Position numbers and translations under genes: made by a program | Shown: piece after piece, positions 33,459 to 46,300 of the stretch | Layout of the letters: each line of letters starts with the position of its first letter | Numbering within the stretch: position 1 is the first letter of the stretch | Origin: Flammula alnicola | Lineage: Eukaryota; Basidiomycota; Agaricomycetes; Agaricales; Strophariaceae | Direction: 5' to 3' | DNA length: 64,000 bases | Assembly: GCA_015499995.1 (NCBI GenBank) | Contig: JADNRV010000001.1 | Span: 372,001 to 436,000 of the forward strand | Notes under the pieces: generated by a model | What the model was told of the DNA's origin: nothing | What the model saw: only the letters and a program-made list of their open reading frames with translations | Databases searched by the model: none

Positions 33459-35605
33459 ATGATTTCCTATTATATGATAGTCGTCGATGCCTCTATTATC
33501 CTACTGGCCTTATTTATCCTGAAGACCATTTTTCCTTCGTCCAGAACTCGTTCTCTCCCACCTGGTCCCAAGGGTCTTCCGCTGGTCGGAAATATTCTCG
33601 ACATGCCCGCCGAGAAGGAATGGTTAACTTTTGCTCGCTGGGGCGAAGCTTACGGTTTGTCTCTTCTCCCCAACATAATTCATAGGCTGACAAGATCGTA
33701 GGGGATATGTGTTCAGTTACGGTCCTTGGCCAACCCCTCATAATTCTCAATTCAGCAAAGATCGCTAGCGACATGCTGGACAAGAAAAGCGCGATATATT
33801 CTGATCGCCCTAAGCTTCAGATGGGCGGGGAACTTGTTGGCTGGAAGAATACGATGGTCCTTCTGCCTTACGGCGACCGTTTCCGCCGCTACCGGCGTCT
33901 CTTCCACGATCTCATAGGAAATCAGTCGGCTGTGAAATGCTTTTATCCAAGTGAAGAAATCGAGGCTCGGCGATTCTTGCGCCGAGTTCTCATGAAACCA
34001 GATGATTTGTCTGGCCATGTTCGAAAGTATGCCTTCGCTCAATTCTCACCCCCAGTTCTTTTTCTGAATTCACGATATAGGACTGCAGGTGCCGTGATAC
34101 TCAGAATATCGCATGGCTATGAAGTCAAGGAGCGTAACGACCCCTTCGTCGCGATTGCCGACAAAGCAACTGAACAATTTTCTTTGTCTACTGCTCCTGG
34201 AGGATTCCTAGTGGATCTCATACCGGCCTGTGCGCACTTTCTTCGATTTTGTGTCCTATCTCTGACTTCCGTCCACAGTGCGCCACATTCCAGTATGGTT
34301 TCCTGGGGCATCTTTCCGTCTGAAGGCGAACGAATGGGCGGCGACGTTATTGGAGATGGTCGACGGTCCACATAATTTTGTCAAGCAACAAGTGGTATGC
34401 TTTATCAGCCTTTGACTCGCATCCTTCAGCTTGACGGAGTATCTAGGCATCTGGCACCGCTGAAGTGTCCTTCTCGTCGACTTTACTACAAGAAAAGCAA
34501 CTCAGCGCCGAGGAAGAATTTGATCTGAAATGGAGTGCGGCGAGTCTGTATTCCGGTATATCAAATTATTCCTGTCGTGCTCTCTATCCAATCATTTACA
34601 ATTCATCTTCTCTGATCCTCAGGCGCCGCTGACACGGTAAGTTGATCATATTGCTTGCAATGCGAATGTACTGACGAAGGATTAGACCGTTTCGGCGATG
34701 AATTCATTTTTCCTCGCGCTTGCCCTTCATCCAGACGTCTTAAAAAAAGCCCACGCAGAGATCGATGCTGTCGTAGGTAGCGATAGGATCCCTACATATG
34801 CCGATCGCCCCTACCTTCCGTACATCAACGCCCTTGTCATGGAAGTTTTCCGGTGGCACACAGTGGTTCCGACCGGTGGGCTGCATGAATTTCTTTGGCT
34901 TCGCAGCTCCGCACTTATATTTCCCTGCAGCAGTCCCACATCGAGCAATGCAAGATGATATTCATGAAGGCTACTTCATCCCCAAGGGCGCTTTGGTCAT
35001 ACCGAATATATGGTGAGTACCAAAAATTATCCAAGTGAATACTCGGATGGTTGACGTCTACCCCAGGAAGCTCGCCCATGATCCAAGGGTGTATAGCAAC
35101 CCTTTTGAATTTAATCCGGAGCGATTCCTCCCTTCAAAAGGGAGAACGCCTGAACCAGATCCACGAGAAGTCTGTTTTGGGTTTGGAAGGAGGTAGGCAT
35201 TCGCTGCATCAATTCCGCGTCCCGAGTCAATTATTGACTTTGATTGCTTCTTGATCGCAGAATCTGCCCAGGTACGAGATTTTATTCTTACTCAGCTTCC
35301 TGTTAATGTTTTTATGGTTCATCGTCTTTAATAGGTCACCATTTGGCTGACGCGTCTGTTTTTATCTCTTGTGCGATGTCTTTGGCGGTCTTCGACATTT
35401 TGAAGTGCGTGGAGAATGGGGTTGTCAATGAACCTGTACACGAGAACACAACCGGCACGATAAGGTGACTTTTCTCTCTCTTTGCAGTGAAAGATCTGAC
35501 CCAGGAAACTTACGTTCAAACAATGTTAGCCATCCGGAGCCCTTCAAGTGTTGCGTCAAACCCCGTTCGGAAAAGGCGATTTCATTGATCCTTGCAGAAT
35601 CTTGA
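33459..35605 (+). CDS. Cytochrome P450 monooxygenase
   Basis: Membrane-anchored haem-thiolate enzyme using NADPH-P450 reductase. The N-terminus MISYYMIVVDASIILLALFI is an ER anchor, followed by the proline hinge LPPGPKGLPLVGN. The I-helix reads LYSGAADTTVSAMNSF, the ExxR motif is EVFRWH, the PERF-like motif FNPERF, and the haem loop FGFGRRICPG with its Cys ligand. Other support: WFPGASFR and AVPHRAMQDD (beta-strand region). All exons join; the seeming break at 34.2 kb is an intron (34230-34278), and the last intron is about 35466-35524 before HPEPFKCCVKPRSEKA. About 510 residues, typical. Resembles the large group of basidiomycete P450s annotated as O-methylsterigmatocystin-oxidoreductase-like; the substrate is unknown. 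No secondary-metabolite synthase is nearby. Confidence 0.96.
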
Positions 35606-35887
35606 TAAGTCATCTTTAGGACAGAAACATTCTTTTATTAGTATCTTTATTGCATATCTTGCTATATACCCGCGTTGTTGTCTCTTCGTTGTTTGCAGGC
35701 CTCCCGACGTCGTAGACAGAATTCGTTCGAATGTTTATAGATATATGGTGGAATGTAGAACGGGAATTTCTCGTCACTTGGAATAGTTAAGGTATGCTGC
35801 AGATGAGGTTGACGGAAGAGAGAGCCGCGTTCATGCATCGTAGACCCCGGCGCGTGAGCTGAATTTAGTCTAGTTCCGGGCATAGTC

Positions 35888-36838
35888 CTAGTCAGCTGGT
35901 CGGATGTCGTCCACCTCAACATCCATGGTTCGTTGATCATCGATCGGCAGCTCTTCATTAGAGTTGGGAGCGCTAGATGACGGTTCCGAGGTAACAGTAG
36001 GCTCTACAGCGCCCTTACTCGGAACACCCACGCCATCCGCTTCCGTTCTATCGTCTCCGCTCGGTCTTTGTGGGGAAGTAATAACATCTAGAGCGATATC
36101 GGTCGATAGAAGCCTAAGGGAGTCCACTGGGAGCTCAGAATCCCTTGAGACACTTGTATCCACCGGGGCCGGATGCTTAGCACCGTTGTCGCTCCCATGA
36201 GTATCTTGAGCGCTCTTGTCTACTTGGGTGGCACGACTTCGGCTAACTTGTATACGTGTCGTGTCTTCATTTTATCTCTGGTAAGCCACAGAATAAACCA
36301 TCAGCGACAGTGATTAAGAACCTTTGGATGTTGAGGATGTCTCCCCTCTTTCGTCACGCAAAATCTTCTGGATCGAATCTTGCATGCTGGAGAGGAAGGT
36401 TGGGTCGGAAAATATTCGTACATCTGCCACGGCACGCTCAACGATTGGGTATCTTTGTCGGTCAGTCGGGAGGAGTGATATCAGTGACATAAACATAGGC
36501 CTGACCTTTCGACTTCTTGGGTAAGTTCCTTATGTATCGTCTCCTGCGCCACGTAGTGCACCATTTGGTCTGTTGTCAATTTTTGCCGCCCGATTTCCTC
36601 TACACGTGTTTTCAAGGCAGAATATGATGCCTTAGCTGCACTGTTACCATCTGAGTTGATCCCAAGTACGAGGGCATCTTACATCTTGATGGAACCGCGC
36701 CAGCAGCTCTCGTCGCAGACGATCGAATTCACCAGATTTTTTGAACCTAATTATACAAGTCGGTTATGATTCGCAAAGGGGAATTAAAGCGGTGTCGGCG
36801 TACTCTTCAACAAGCGCAGTCGGGTTGTCGATGGGCAT
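35888..36838 (-). CDS. SHG1: Shg1/BOD1-like protein, putative Set1/COMPASS subunit
   Basis: Spliced reading begins MPIDNPTALVEEFKKSGEFD, continues RLRRELLARFHQDGNSAAKA then LKTRVEEIGRQKL, and later YPIVERAVADVRIFSDPTFL then SSMQDSIQKILRDE. This is the short helical BOD1/Shg1 domain of COMPASS (histone H3K4 methyltransferase) accessory subunits. The remaining half is low-complexity, Ser/Asp/Glu-rich (for example SEPSSSAPNSNEELPIDDQR), ending DIRPAD with stop at 35888-35890. Introns are short; two flank the FKKSGEFD block. The start could lie further upstream, since the frame stays open a little. Divergent from HEM12 with about 270 bp between starts. Assignment is by motif; kinetochore-type BOD1 function is the animal alternative. 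Confidence 0.72.
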
Positions 36839-37108
36839 AGGTGAAGGCTTAGTGAAGCGCCGAATTAAAGTTGGGACAAAACTGCGCAGCCAATAATGTA
36901 TCTGATTAGATTAGATGAGAAAGATCCCCGGCAAGGGTACCCATAAAGTTCGTATCTTTACCTCTGGTGCACTCACGGCGATCGCACACCCGACGCCCGC
37001 TTACCCACACAATCCAGTCTGCCGGGGCTCTTTCACAACATACGTGGAATCAAGCAGCCATCGGTATAAAACCCTGCAATCCTGACTTGTTCCGACAGTG
37101 AATTGAAC

Positions 37109-38346
37109 ATGTCCACCCCAAGTTTTCCCCCTCTCAAAAACGATCTGCTACTCCGTGCTGCTCGAGGTGCGTAAAGTGGACATTAACGAGGGAATGCAAT
37201 TTGAATGAACCTTCTAGGCGAAAAGACGGAACGAGCACCCGTCTGGGTCATGCGACAGGCTGGCCGCTACCTTCCTGGTAAATCTCATGTGCCGTCGAAC
37301 AGTGAGGAATTCTGACAATCGTATGAAGAATTTCGGAAAGTACGAGAATCGCACGAATTCTTCGAAGTCTGCCGCACCCCGTCTTTGGCCACCGAAATTA
37401 CTCTTCAGCCCGTCCGACGATATTCTGGACTGCTCGATGCATCCATCATCTTCAGCGACATTCTCGTCGTCCCTCAAGCCATGGGCATGGAAGTTCTGAT
37501 GAACCCTGGGCCTGAATTTACACATCCTCTCATCACACCTGCGGATGTTAGCAAGCTGCATTCTGTCGTTGACGTCGAGAAAGAGTTGGGTTACGTCTTC
37601 CGTGCGATTACGCAGACAAGGACGGAACTGAATGGCGAAGTACCGCTCATTGGATTTTGTGGCGCACCATGGACGCTCTTTGCCTACATGATTGAAGGCG
37701 GAGGCAGCAAAACATTGCAGAAGGCCAAGACATGGCTGTTCAAATATCCAGAGGAGTCAAAGGCACTTTTAACGCGGATCGCAGATGTCTGCGCCGAATT
37801 CCTTGTTGGTCAGGTGAAAGCTGGAGCTCAGGTTAGTTTTCGATGTTTTTGCTCTGCACACTTTATTCAAGTGTTCCACAGCTATTGCAAGTCTTTGATT
37901 CTTGGGCTAATGAGCTTTCACCTTACGACTTCGAACAATTCTCCTTCCCAACATTGAAATACATATCAACCACTGTCCGACGCCGACTCGCTAAAGAGAA
38001 ACTTCCGGAAACACCCATGACATTGTTTGCGAAGGGCGCAAATCACGCGCTAGCCTTCTTGGCCAAGAACGCTGGCTACGACGTGCTAGGGCTTGACTGG
38101 TGCATCGACCCAGTTGAGGCTCGAAAAATCGTCGGAGACAATATTGCGTTGCAAGGGAACATGGATCCTAACGTTCTGTATGGAGGACGGGATGCCATCG
38201 AAGCTGCCGTGAAAAGGATGTGTGCAGGTTTCCGTGCAGGTGGAGGAGGATGGATCGCTAACCTCGGGCATGGGATTACTCCAGGAGTAGACCCGGAGGA
38301 CTTGCGATGGTTCTTTGAGTGCGTTCACAAATATTCGGCCCTGTAG
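37109..38346 (+). CDS. HEM12: Uroporphyrinogen decarboxylase
   Basis: Fifth enzyme of haem synthesis, converting uroporphyrinogen III to coproporphyrinogen III in the cytosol. Start MSTPSFPPLKNDLLLRAARG. The signature VWVMRQAGRYLP (substrate-binding Arg residues) is complete, as are RTPSLATEITLQPVRRY, LDASIIFSDILVVPQAMGM (including the catalytic Asp of the FSDI motif), GFCGAPWTLFAYMIEGG, QVFDSWAN and GNMDPNVL. Ends RWFFECVHKYSAL. About 365 residues, family length. The first introns are small; at the second, joining YLP to EFRKV uses an AG two codons later than the usual YEEF reading, so one splice or base may be off near 37322. Otherwise intact. Confidence 0.97.
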
Positions 38347-38785
38347 AGTTACTGTAGCGTAGAAGCAGATAAATAAGTAAGCAGAACCAACAGCTAGGCC
38401 CGCAGGTGAGGGAAGTCTGTAGAGAATCGAATTTAAAATTAAAGCAGTTCAAAGCGCCGAGCTTGTAAATCACGTGACTGTCTATTTCAATTCACTCTGT
38501 AACGTCTGTTCAACGAGACTCGAGTCGACCCCGTTCTTTATTTCATGAGTGCACCGTGACGGTACTAAACACCTACGTATTTCTTGGAGACACAAGGTGC
38601 GCATATGAATGCAACTTGCTTCGAACCCTGGGCTCGAGTTTAAAATTTATTATTTCTTGAGTCCGCGTAACAGAACTCCTAATATGCTGCGTTACTAACG
38701 CTTGCTGAAGTTTGCCTTAAACCACGTCGACTTTCGCTGAACCGTAGAGTTGAAAGCTTTGAGCTACACATTTCCTGTCAACAAA
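38347..38785. other. Intergenic region HEM12 / OYE-type gene
   Basis: No coding signal. It contains a TCACGTGA palindrome at 38470-38477 and AT-rich DNA before the oxidoreductase start; likely the HEM12 3' UTR and the next promoter. Confidence 0.5.
38470..38477. promoter_or_regulatory. TCACGTGA palindrome (E-box type)
   Basis: Second copy of the same perfect 8-bp palindrome, about 310 bp upstream of the OYE-type oxidoreductase ATG and about 125 bp past the HEM12 stop. Confidence 0.35.
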
Positions 38786-40595
38786 ATGTCTCTTGAATGG
38801 AGGGAACAACCTCAAGATGGGTCTGACGGACACGAGCTTCCGACGGCTGCAGAATCTACACCAGCAAGCGTCGTCTTCCAATCCGCAATGCTTCCATGCG
38901 GCAGGCGAGTTCGGAATAGGCTTGTTAAGGTATATTTTCTTACGAATCTTCCATTTTCTGCCCTTATATATGGATATCTCATTTGAAGGTCGCCATGTAC
39001 GAGCACTTGGCTGCTTTCAACGGTGGTCCTCCAAACGCATACCACTTTCGTTTATATTCCGAATGGGCCAGATATGACTGGGGAATGATCATAACTGGAA
39101 ATGTTGCTATAAGTCAAGACCACCTTACTCTTGGAAGAGACGTCGTCCTTCCAGCATCCCGGGATATGAACTCGGAAGAGGTTCTTCATCCCTTCAGGAA
39201 ACTGGCGGAATGTATACACGGCAGGGCTACTTTTCGAGCCCCTCATGAGACAAGCTCTGGGAATTGCAGCAATACTCTCGCCATCATGCAACTCAACCAC
39301 GCAGGTCGACAGTCAAGTAATTTCATAGGCGGCCGTCTTCCTTTCCATGCGCCCTTAGCGCCGAGCTCTATCCGAGTGGGATCTGGCGACACATTCATGT
39401 CGAAAATTGTAAACTCCATCATGTTTCAGACACCAAAGTCCATGTCAAAGGACGATGTGCTCAGCGTCATCGACCGTTTTGTTGAAGGTGCTATCCTTGC
39501 GCACCGAACGGGCTTTGATGGAGTTCAATTGCACGTCGCACACGGATGTCAGTCCTTATTCTGATTGGGCACCCGTCTAAATTACTAAAATTTTGCGGTT
39601 AGATCTTCTTTCCCAATTTCTTTCGCCAAAGGTGAGGGCTATATCTTCCTCCAATTGCGTGGTATTCATTTGGATCGCAGGTGAACATAAGGCAGGACCT
39701 CTACTCGTCGGAAAACGCCCTCGACATAATTCATACTATTGTGCAACGCGCACGCGAATCCACCGCGAAAGATTTCGTCTTATGCATCAAGCTCAATGCC
39801 GCGGATTACAGCACGACGGAAATTTCGGACGATGACGCTCTGACCAACTCGGAGCAATGCGCCCTCAAACACTTACTAGCCATAGCGAGCTGGGGACTCG
39901 TTGACGTCGTTGAAATCAGTGGTGGAGACTACGAAAAGCCGGGTGAGTAACCATGACCATCATAATTATTATTTACGGCGTGGTAATTATATCTCTATTC
40001 CACAGACTTCATGACATCTGAAAACAATGGCTCGAAGACTCCGCGTCAGGCATTTTTTTCTCGATTTTCTCATCAAGCCCTTCGGGCGCTGGAATCCATC
40101 CGAGACTCAACAGCGAGTCCTTTACCTACCATACTACTTACAGGTGGACTTCGGACCACAGGGTTACTCCGTTCAGCCTTGGAATCAAGACATGCCGACC
40201 TTCTTGGCATTGGAAGGGGGTCTGTTCTATGCCCAGATCTTCCATCTCTTGTCCTCGAAAGACTGAAAGATTCTCACCGATGGGATAACCAACCACTCGG
40301 TCGCGAACCAGACTTACGAAAACCTAGCATCCTTGAATACGGCCTATTTGCCTGGATATGGAGCATCGTGCCGAAGATTAAACTTATAGGTGCAGGAGTT
40401 GGATTGGCGTGGTATGTTGTTGCAATCGGTCGTATCGCCATGGCTGGCCCCCAGGTCGTAACTCAGACTATCAGACCGGAATACGATCGCGGAGGCCTGA
40501 CCTCTGTGCTTTGGATGTGGGTTCCACCCTCACCGCGGAGGGACGAAGTACAGAGAAGATATATTGGAACCTTCTTGCCTTCATGTTTCGGATAG
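38786..40595 (+). CDS. NADH:flavin oxidoreductase, Old-Yellow-Enzyme family
   Basis: FMN-dependent TIM-barrel oxidoreductase. Start MSLEWREQPQDGSDGHELPT, then LPCGRRVRNRLVKVAMYEHL, which is the conserved entry strand with an intron between LVK and VAMY (38930-38987). Further family blocks: MIITGNVAIS, IMQLNHAGRQSS (active-site His-Ala-Gly-Arg loop), GFDGVQLHVAHGYLLSQFLS, DVVEISGGDYEKP and TILLTGGLRTTGLLRSALE with GIGRGSVLCPDLP (phosphate-binding end of the barrel). A hydrophobic segment near the C-terminus (GAGVGLAWYVVAIGRIAM) could associate with membranes, which is seen in some fungal members. Ends TFLPSCFG, stop 40593-40595. The physiological substrate (enones, quinones) is unknown. No frame break. 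Confidence 0.9.
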
Positions 40596-40757
40596 AATAT
40601 GTCCGCTCTTTGATACTCATCCTTGTTTGACCGACTGGATAATGCTGTGAGCTTGCTGGTATACCCTTAAAATACTTCACTTGTATTGGTATTACGATGC
40701 TTCAATCCGGAATAGTTTAACATGTCGGAGAATATTTACACTAACAGGTCCTCGAGA

Positions 40758-42931
40758 TTAGAATGTTCCCAAGTGGTTTCTGACGGTGAAGTCTGCAGCA
40801 GTCTTGGCCTTGACTTCCTCTACAGTTACGCCTTCTGCGATATCAATCAACTCCATCTCTCCGGAGGCTCTGTCGACGTCGAACACAGCAAGTTCGGTAA
40901 TAATCGTGCTAACAGTGCGAGCGCCTGTAAGAGGAAGGGAACACTGGTTGAGAATTTTAGATTTGCCATTCTTCGAGCAGTGTTCCATGACAACGATGAC
41001 TTTAGTCTTGTCAGGGTTCGAGACGAGGTCCATAGCTCCACCAATGCCTGGAGAATAAATTAAATTACAACAAATAAATGAAAATACAAGTTACGAAATT
41101 CGCACCTTTAAGAAGTTTGCCTGGGATCATGAAGTTGGCGATGTCGCCTGCTTTCGAAACTTCCATGGCCTGCAGAAACATATATATTCAAGTTGAAGTC
41201 CAATCAATTTTAGAATTTGACGTACTCCTAGGATTGCACATCGACATGCCCGCCGCGAATCATGGCAAATGATTCACTAGAGTCTGATTCGTCGAGTCAG
41301 CATGGCTAACAAACTAAAGGAACTAAAGACCAACCAAAAACTGAAGCACCAGGAAGAAGAGTGACAGTCTCCTTGCCAGCATTAATCAGGTCACTGAAAT
41401 ACGTATCCCGATGATAAGACATCCTAATCAGCATGCAGTCCTAAGAAAAAACATCACTCACGCATCGAGTTGCTCCTCAGTTGGGTACGGTCCCATACCC
41501 AGAATTCCATTCTCACTGTGCAACCAAACCTTTACACCTGGCTCCAGGTATTCTGGGACAAGAGTTGGCATTCCAATACCGAGGTTGACGTAGAAACCAT
41601 CCTTGATCTCTTTGGCAGCGCGTTTTGCGATACGGTGTCGCTGAGCCACGGCGGCAGCCTTCTCAGGAGATAGTGAAGAGTCATCGTTAGAGTTGTCCTT
41701 TTTCGGAGGGTGAAGATTTCGATGCGCTTCTCGGAAGTGGCTGGTACAATGCGGTCGACGTAGATACCTGGAAGATGGATGGCGTTTGGCGAGATACTGC
41801 CAACAGGAACAATTTCTCAGCCTGTAAATCAAGCATGAGCACATCTACACTCGTATTGTGTAGATGATGTTACCTCAACAATGGTCAGCTTCGCATTTTT
41901 TGCCATGACTGTGCTGAAATTCTGCGAAGCGTAACTTGCCATGAACATGGTAAGCATCTTTCAGCTTTCTGATACGATTAGCCACATACCGGAAGACACA
42001 ATTTCCAACTTCATCGACTTTCCAGGCACGAACAAATGCGACATCACCAGGCAAAGCTGTCTCTAGGATGTACCGTTTTCCGTCTATCTCTCTAGCTTCT
42101 TTGGGGATTCCAGGAATTGCGATACCATTGACAGCTCCACCGTCGTTGTAGCGCTGGGGTATAGTGCCTTCTTCCACAGCAGTGGAAGCCCCAGTTGGGG
42201 TGAAGAAACCAGGGATTCCAGCAGCGTGTGCGCGAATGCGTTCCGCTAAGGTGCCTTGAGGCACAAGTTCCAAGGTGATCTTCCCTGATAAATATCTGCT
42301 TTCGAAGTTCTTGTTGCTAATTTCAGAGTGAAGAAGTTAGCAACAGGCAATTGTTGCTAAAAATAGGAGGATCTTCACCTTCCTGGGTACGACGCGATGA
42401 CTTTACCAAGCTGGTTGGTATTCAACAACTTGTCTACAAGAGCAATGCCGCGGCCCGTGAGAATATATTGATGTTTCGTCTGGCTTATAGGCCTACCTAG
42501 TCCGGAGTTACCTCCTCCAGCATTGTTTGAGACTCCCGTGAGATCCGTAACAACATCCTTGCGTTTGGCTAAAGCCTCCAAGAGGGTGTCTGTGGGTTTT
42601 ATCAATGAACTTCAGTGGTCCAAATGATCAGGAGGGACTTTTTTGACCTGGGATACCAGCCAAACCAAAACCTAGGAGTGCAAATCACTTGAGCACGCGG
42701 CGAAGAGAGTTGAAGCTGTCACTTACCACCGCACAAGAGGACTGAACCCGACTGGATGTCTTTCACTGCATCATCCGCCGAGTCCCACAACTTCGACTTG
42801 TTTGCTACAGGTTTGTCGACCGGTGTGCTGAATCGTCGAACATTTCCAGGAATAGAGACTGAGGTCGAGATCCGAAAGGAGGGCGTCGCGACTATTGCAT
42901 AGGACTTGTATGCCTGTGGTAATTTGAACAT
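40758..42931 (-). CDS. Succinyl-CoA:3-ketoacid CoA-transferase, mitochondrial
   Basis: Activates acetoacetate by moving CoA from succinyl-CoA in the mitochondrial matrix. The N-terminus [20 protein letters not shown] is Arg/Ser-rich and lacks acids, a typical presequence. Subunit-A part: [46 protein letters not shown] region and [17 protein letters not shown]. Subunit-B part: [32 protein letters not shown] with the catalytic Glu, and [19 protein letters not shown]. Ends [10 protein letters not shown], stop 40758-40760. Two frame breaks near 41815 (VEAE to IVPVGSIS) and 41700 (FTLRK to DNSNDDSS, in an A-run) each need one base restored; the flanking exons join exactly after that. About 520 residues, as in the family. 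Divergent from the Slh1-type gene. Confidence 0.95.
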
Positions 42932-43304
42932 GACTTGGGATGAACTTGGTTGGCTTCGAGCTTCAGCCCCGCTCTCCTCTTCGCGGAAAGTCGGGAAACG
43001 GGGTGGGGCACAGAGGTTGAGTGGGAATTACGAGAAGGAGAAGCATCATATATAGTAGCCGTAAGCAGCGGGCAAGGACCAAGGTGAGAGCCGGCAAGAT
43101 TCGATCACATGTGCATGCAAGACTACATATCCGATCGCGATCAACGCTCTCCTGCAGGTCTCCACTACAAATTCCATTTACAGCTTATTTTATTTCCTCC
43201 ATTCGTACTCTGGGCTACGGCTCGTGGACAGCTGTTCAGCGGTTAATTAGTCGATCTCTTACTCTGCGTACGCCAAACACGTCCATTTGCACACAATCTT
43301 TGAA
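42932..43304. other. Divergent intergenic region SCOT / SLH1-type gene
   Basis: Contains no supported gene. Short region that must hold both promoters; no clear TATA element was seen. Confidence 0.5.
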
Positions 43305-46300
43305 ATGGGAGGTATCTTGAACCATCTCGACAATCTCATTGGCTCGTCAGAAAGTGGTTTGGACAAAGGTGCAACTAGCGAATGGGCACGGTAGATCGTT
43401 TTCTTGTTATAAATATTGCTGGCTTATCTGTGTTTCTGTCTGGGAACAGCTTCTCTCAAACCGTGAAAACAATCGATAATCTAGCTAGTGATGACGAACC
43501 TTTGGCCCAGAATGACCCTTGGAAAGATTCGATCCTCAGCACATATCTCTCCAATAGAGCATCCTCGTCTACAGGACAGGAGAACACCTCATTATCTGCT
43601 CTGTACAAGTCAGTGACCGACAATAATATCCCCGTTTATCAGATTAACCCTCCGTCTGTAGGAAACCTGACGCAGACCACTTGATTCAATCACTTCTGCC
43701 CATCCTGTCGTCTAATCGAACGAATGAAGAAATATCCGGCGAACTTGCAGAACTCTTGGGTTTCGATGAAATTGAACTTATCATGGGAATCCTTGATGAT
43801 CGTGGCTCGGCCACAGAACAAGTGAGAGACAATCCCCTCTTTTCCTACGTATATTCACATTGGGGTGAAAGCTCAATGAGTACATGGCTCGTTGGAAACC
43901 GGCCACTTCTGTGGATCAAGATCAAGGCAGACAGTCAGGACGTATGTTATTATACCTTTGCTATAGTATGATGGCTGAACTCGTTTGAAACAGTCAACAG
44001 TCATGCATTCTCCCAAGACAGTGCTCGTCAGCGGATGCAAGAACAATTTGAGGCCACTGCAGCTCGCCCTCTGTTTCTTGCAGAAGCAGTGCGTCACCTT
44101 TCTGCCTCTTTCTGCCAAATAATCCTGAATGGATCGGTACCAGCAACCGGAGCTCGAGGTCCTTCCACACGTGTATTCGTCAACCAAAATGTCCCAGGGA
44201 AATGTTGTATCTCAATTCGGTTCTAAGTACATGCTCCCACTTGGTACAACTAGGCAAACTTATGAAGTACTCCCAAGTCCTGCACGGTATGAATGTCTGA
44301 CTAATGCATGACTATTTCACAGGAATACGAGGAAGTCGTTATCCCGCCAGCTAAGCCAGTACCGCCCATGTCGTCTGAACGCCTCATCCCTATATCTGAG
44401 CTTAATGAAATTGTGAAGGGAAGCTTCACGGTATGCCAGATCATCTAAAATGTTTCTTAATGGCGCTCACATACGCTCATCAGGGTTACTCCGCATTGAA
44501 CAGGATACAGTCGATCGTTTATCCTACGGCATATGGCTCAAATGAAAATCTTCTCATCTGCGGTAATCCATGTTTTTGTCGTAATTGTCAATTTGCTGAA
44601 ATACCCCAAATAGCTCCTACTGGTGCCGTTAGTGATATATCCTGTTGTCGTTCAGATGCTCAAGGAGCTCCCAGGGAAAAACCGATGTGGCAATGCTTAC
44701 TATCCTTCGAGTTATTGACCAGCATAGGCTCGAACGCAACCGTACTTCCACCATTGGACACGTTCGTGATAGTATAGACAGAGACGCTTTCAAGATCATT
44801 TATGTGTGGGTCTTTTGTCGTGAAATGCCCTGTTCATCTCCTGAAAAAGCTTCTAGCGCCCCAATGAAGGCTCTCGCGTCAGAAATTGTGCGAAAGCTTG
44901 GAAAACGGCTGGCATGGCTATCCATAGAAGTTCGCGAACTCACCGGTACGCCCGACGATTTTATATCTTTCTTCCCATTCACAATCGTCTTATCAGGTGA
45001 TATGCAGCTGACAAGAGCAGAGATTGCGCGAACTCAGGTCATTGTCACTACCCCAGAAAAATGGGATGTGGTAACAAGAAAACCTACAGGAGAAGGAGAA
45101 ATTTCATCGGTATGAAAGAAACTTCTCCTATGGATGATGCTGATATTGTCACCACAGAGCTTGAAGCTGTTGATAATTGACGAAGTGCATCTATTGAACG
45201 AGGAGCGAGGAGCAGTTATAGAGACCATCGTCGCCAGGACACTGCGCCAAGTAAGATTTTCTTCCAGACGCCAATAAAAAGAACTCTCGTTCACGAAGTT
45301 ATGCAGGTAGAAGCAAGTCAATCCATGATTCGAATTGTTGGGTTAAGTGCTACCCTTCCAAATTACAAGGACGTCGCGGAGTTTTTATGGTACGTCTTGG
45401 CGTCGTGCATGCCATGACTTGCTAACTCTCTAACTCTCATTATCTCATGTTTCCAGTGCGTCGCACTACAAAGGACTTTTCTACTTCGATTCATCCTTCA
45501 GACCGGTTCCGCTGGAACAACATTTCCTTGGCATCAAAGGAAAACCTGGCAGTTTGCAATCTCGCAAGAACCTGGATCATGTCACCTTCCAGAAGGTTTC
45601 GGAGCTTGTGGCCGAAGGACACCAAGTTATGGTTTTCGTTCATGCGCGTAAAGAAACAGTTAAAACGGCAATGGCTCTAAAAGAGATGTCCGTAATGGAA
45701 GGAAACACCGAACACTTCTCCTGCGAGGACCACCCTCAGTGGAGCTTCTTTCGACAGAAGATCGGCGAATCAAGAAATAAAGAGATGAAGCAGCTTTTCG
45801 ATAATGGTTTTGGGATACATCATGCCGGTATGCTTCGCTCCGACCGAAACATGATGGAAAAGATGTTCGAATCGAAGGCCATTAAAGTTTGTGTTGAAAC
45901 ATTCAGGCATTCTTTATCTTTCCTCATTACATTCTTCTTTAGGTCCTTTGCTGTACTGCAACTCTGGCTTGGGGTGTTAACTTACCCGCTCACGCAGGTA
46001 GCCTCCTTTTGTCGTTTCCAGCAGCATGGGCACTGAAGAGTGATTGCAGTCATTATTAAAGGTACTCAGGTGTATGATAGCGCCAAAGGAAAGTTTGTGG
46101 ATCTTTCTGTGCTCGATGTACTCCAAGTATTTGGGCGCGCTGGCCGACCTGGGATGGAGACGAGCGGAGAAGGCTATATCTGCACAACTGAAGATAAACT
46201 AACTCATTACCTTGACGCCGTCACCTCTCAGGTATGGAACCTCTATCATGTTATGAGGTGATATTAAATATCGCTCTTAATTTTCAGATTCCCATCGAAT

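Noticed and set aside
34200..34380. Apparent frameshift in the P450 gene
   Set aside because: A GT-AG intron at 34230-34278 joins DLIPA to LRHIPVWFPGASFR exactly; no base change is needed.
30083..40595. Secondary-metabolite gene cluster around the P450
   Set aside because: A P450, an OYE-type enzyme and a membrane protein lie within 10 kb, but no synthase, terpene cyclase, transporter or pathway regulator is present and UROD and a COMPASS subunit intervene.
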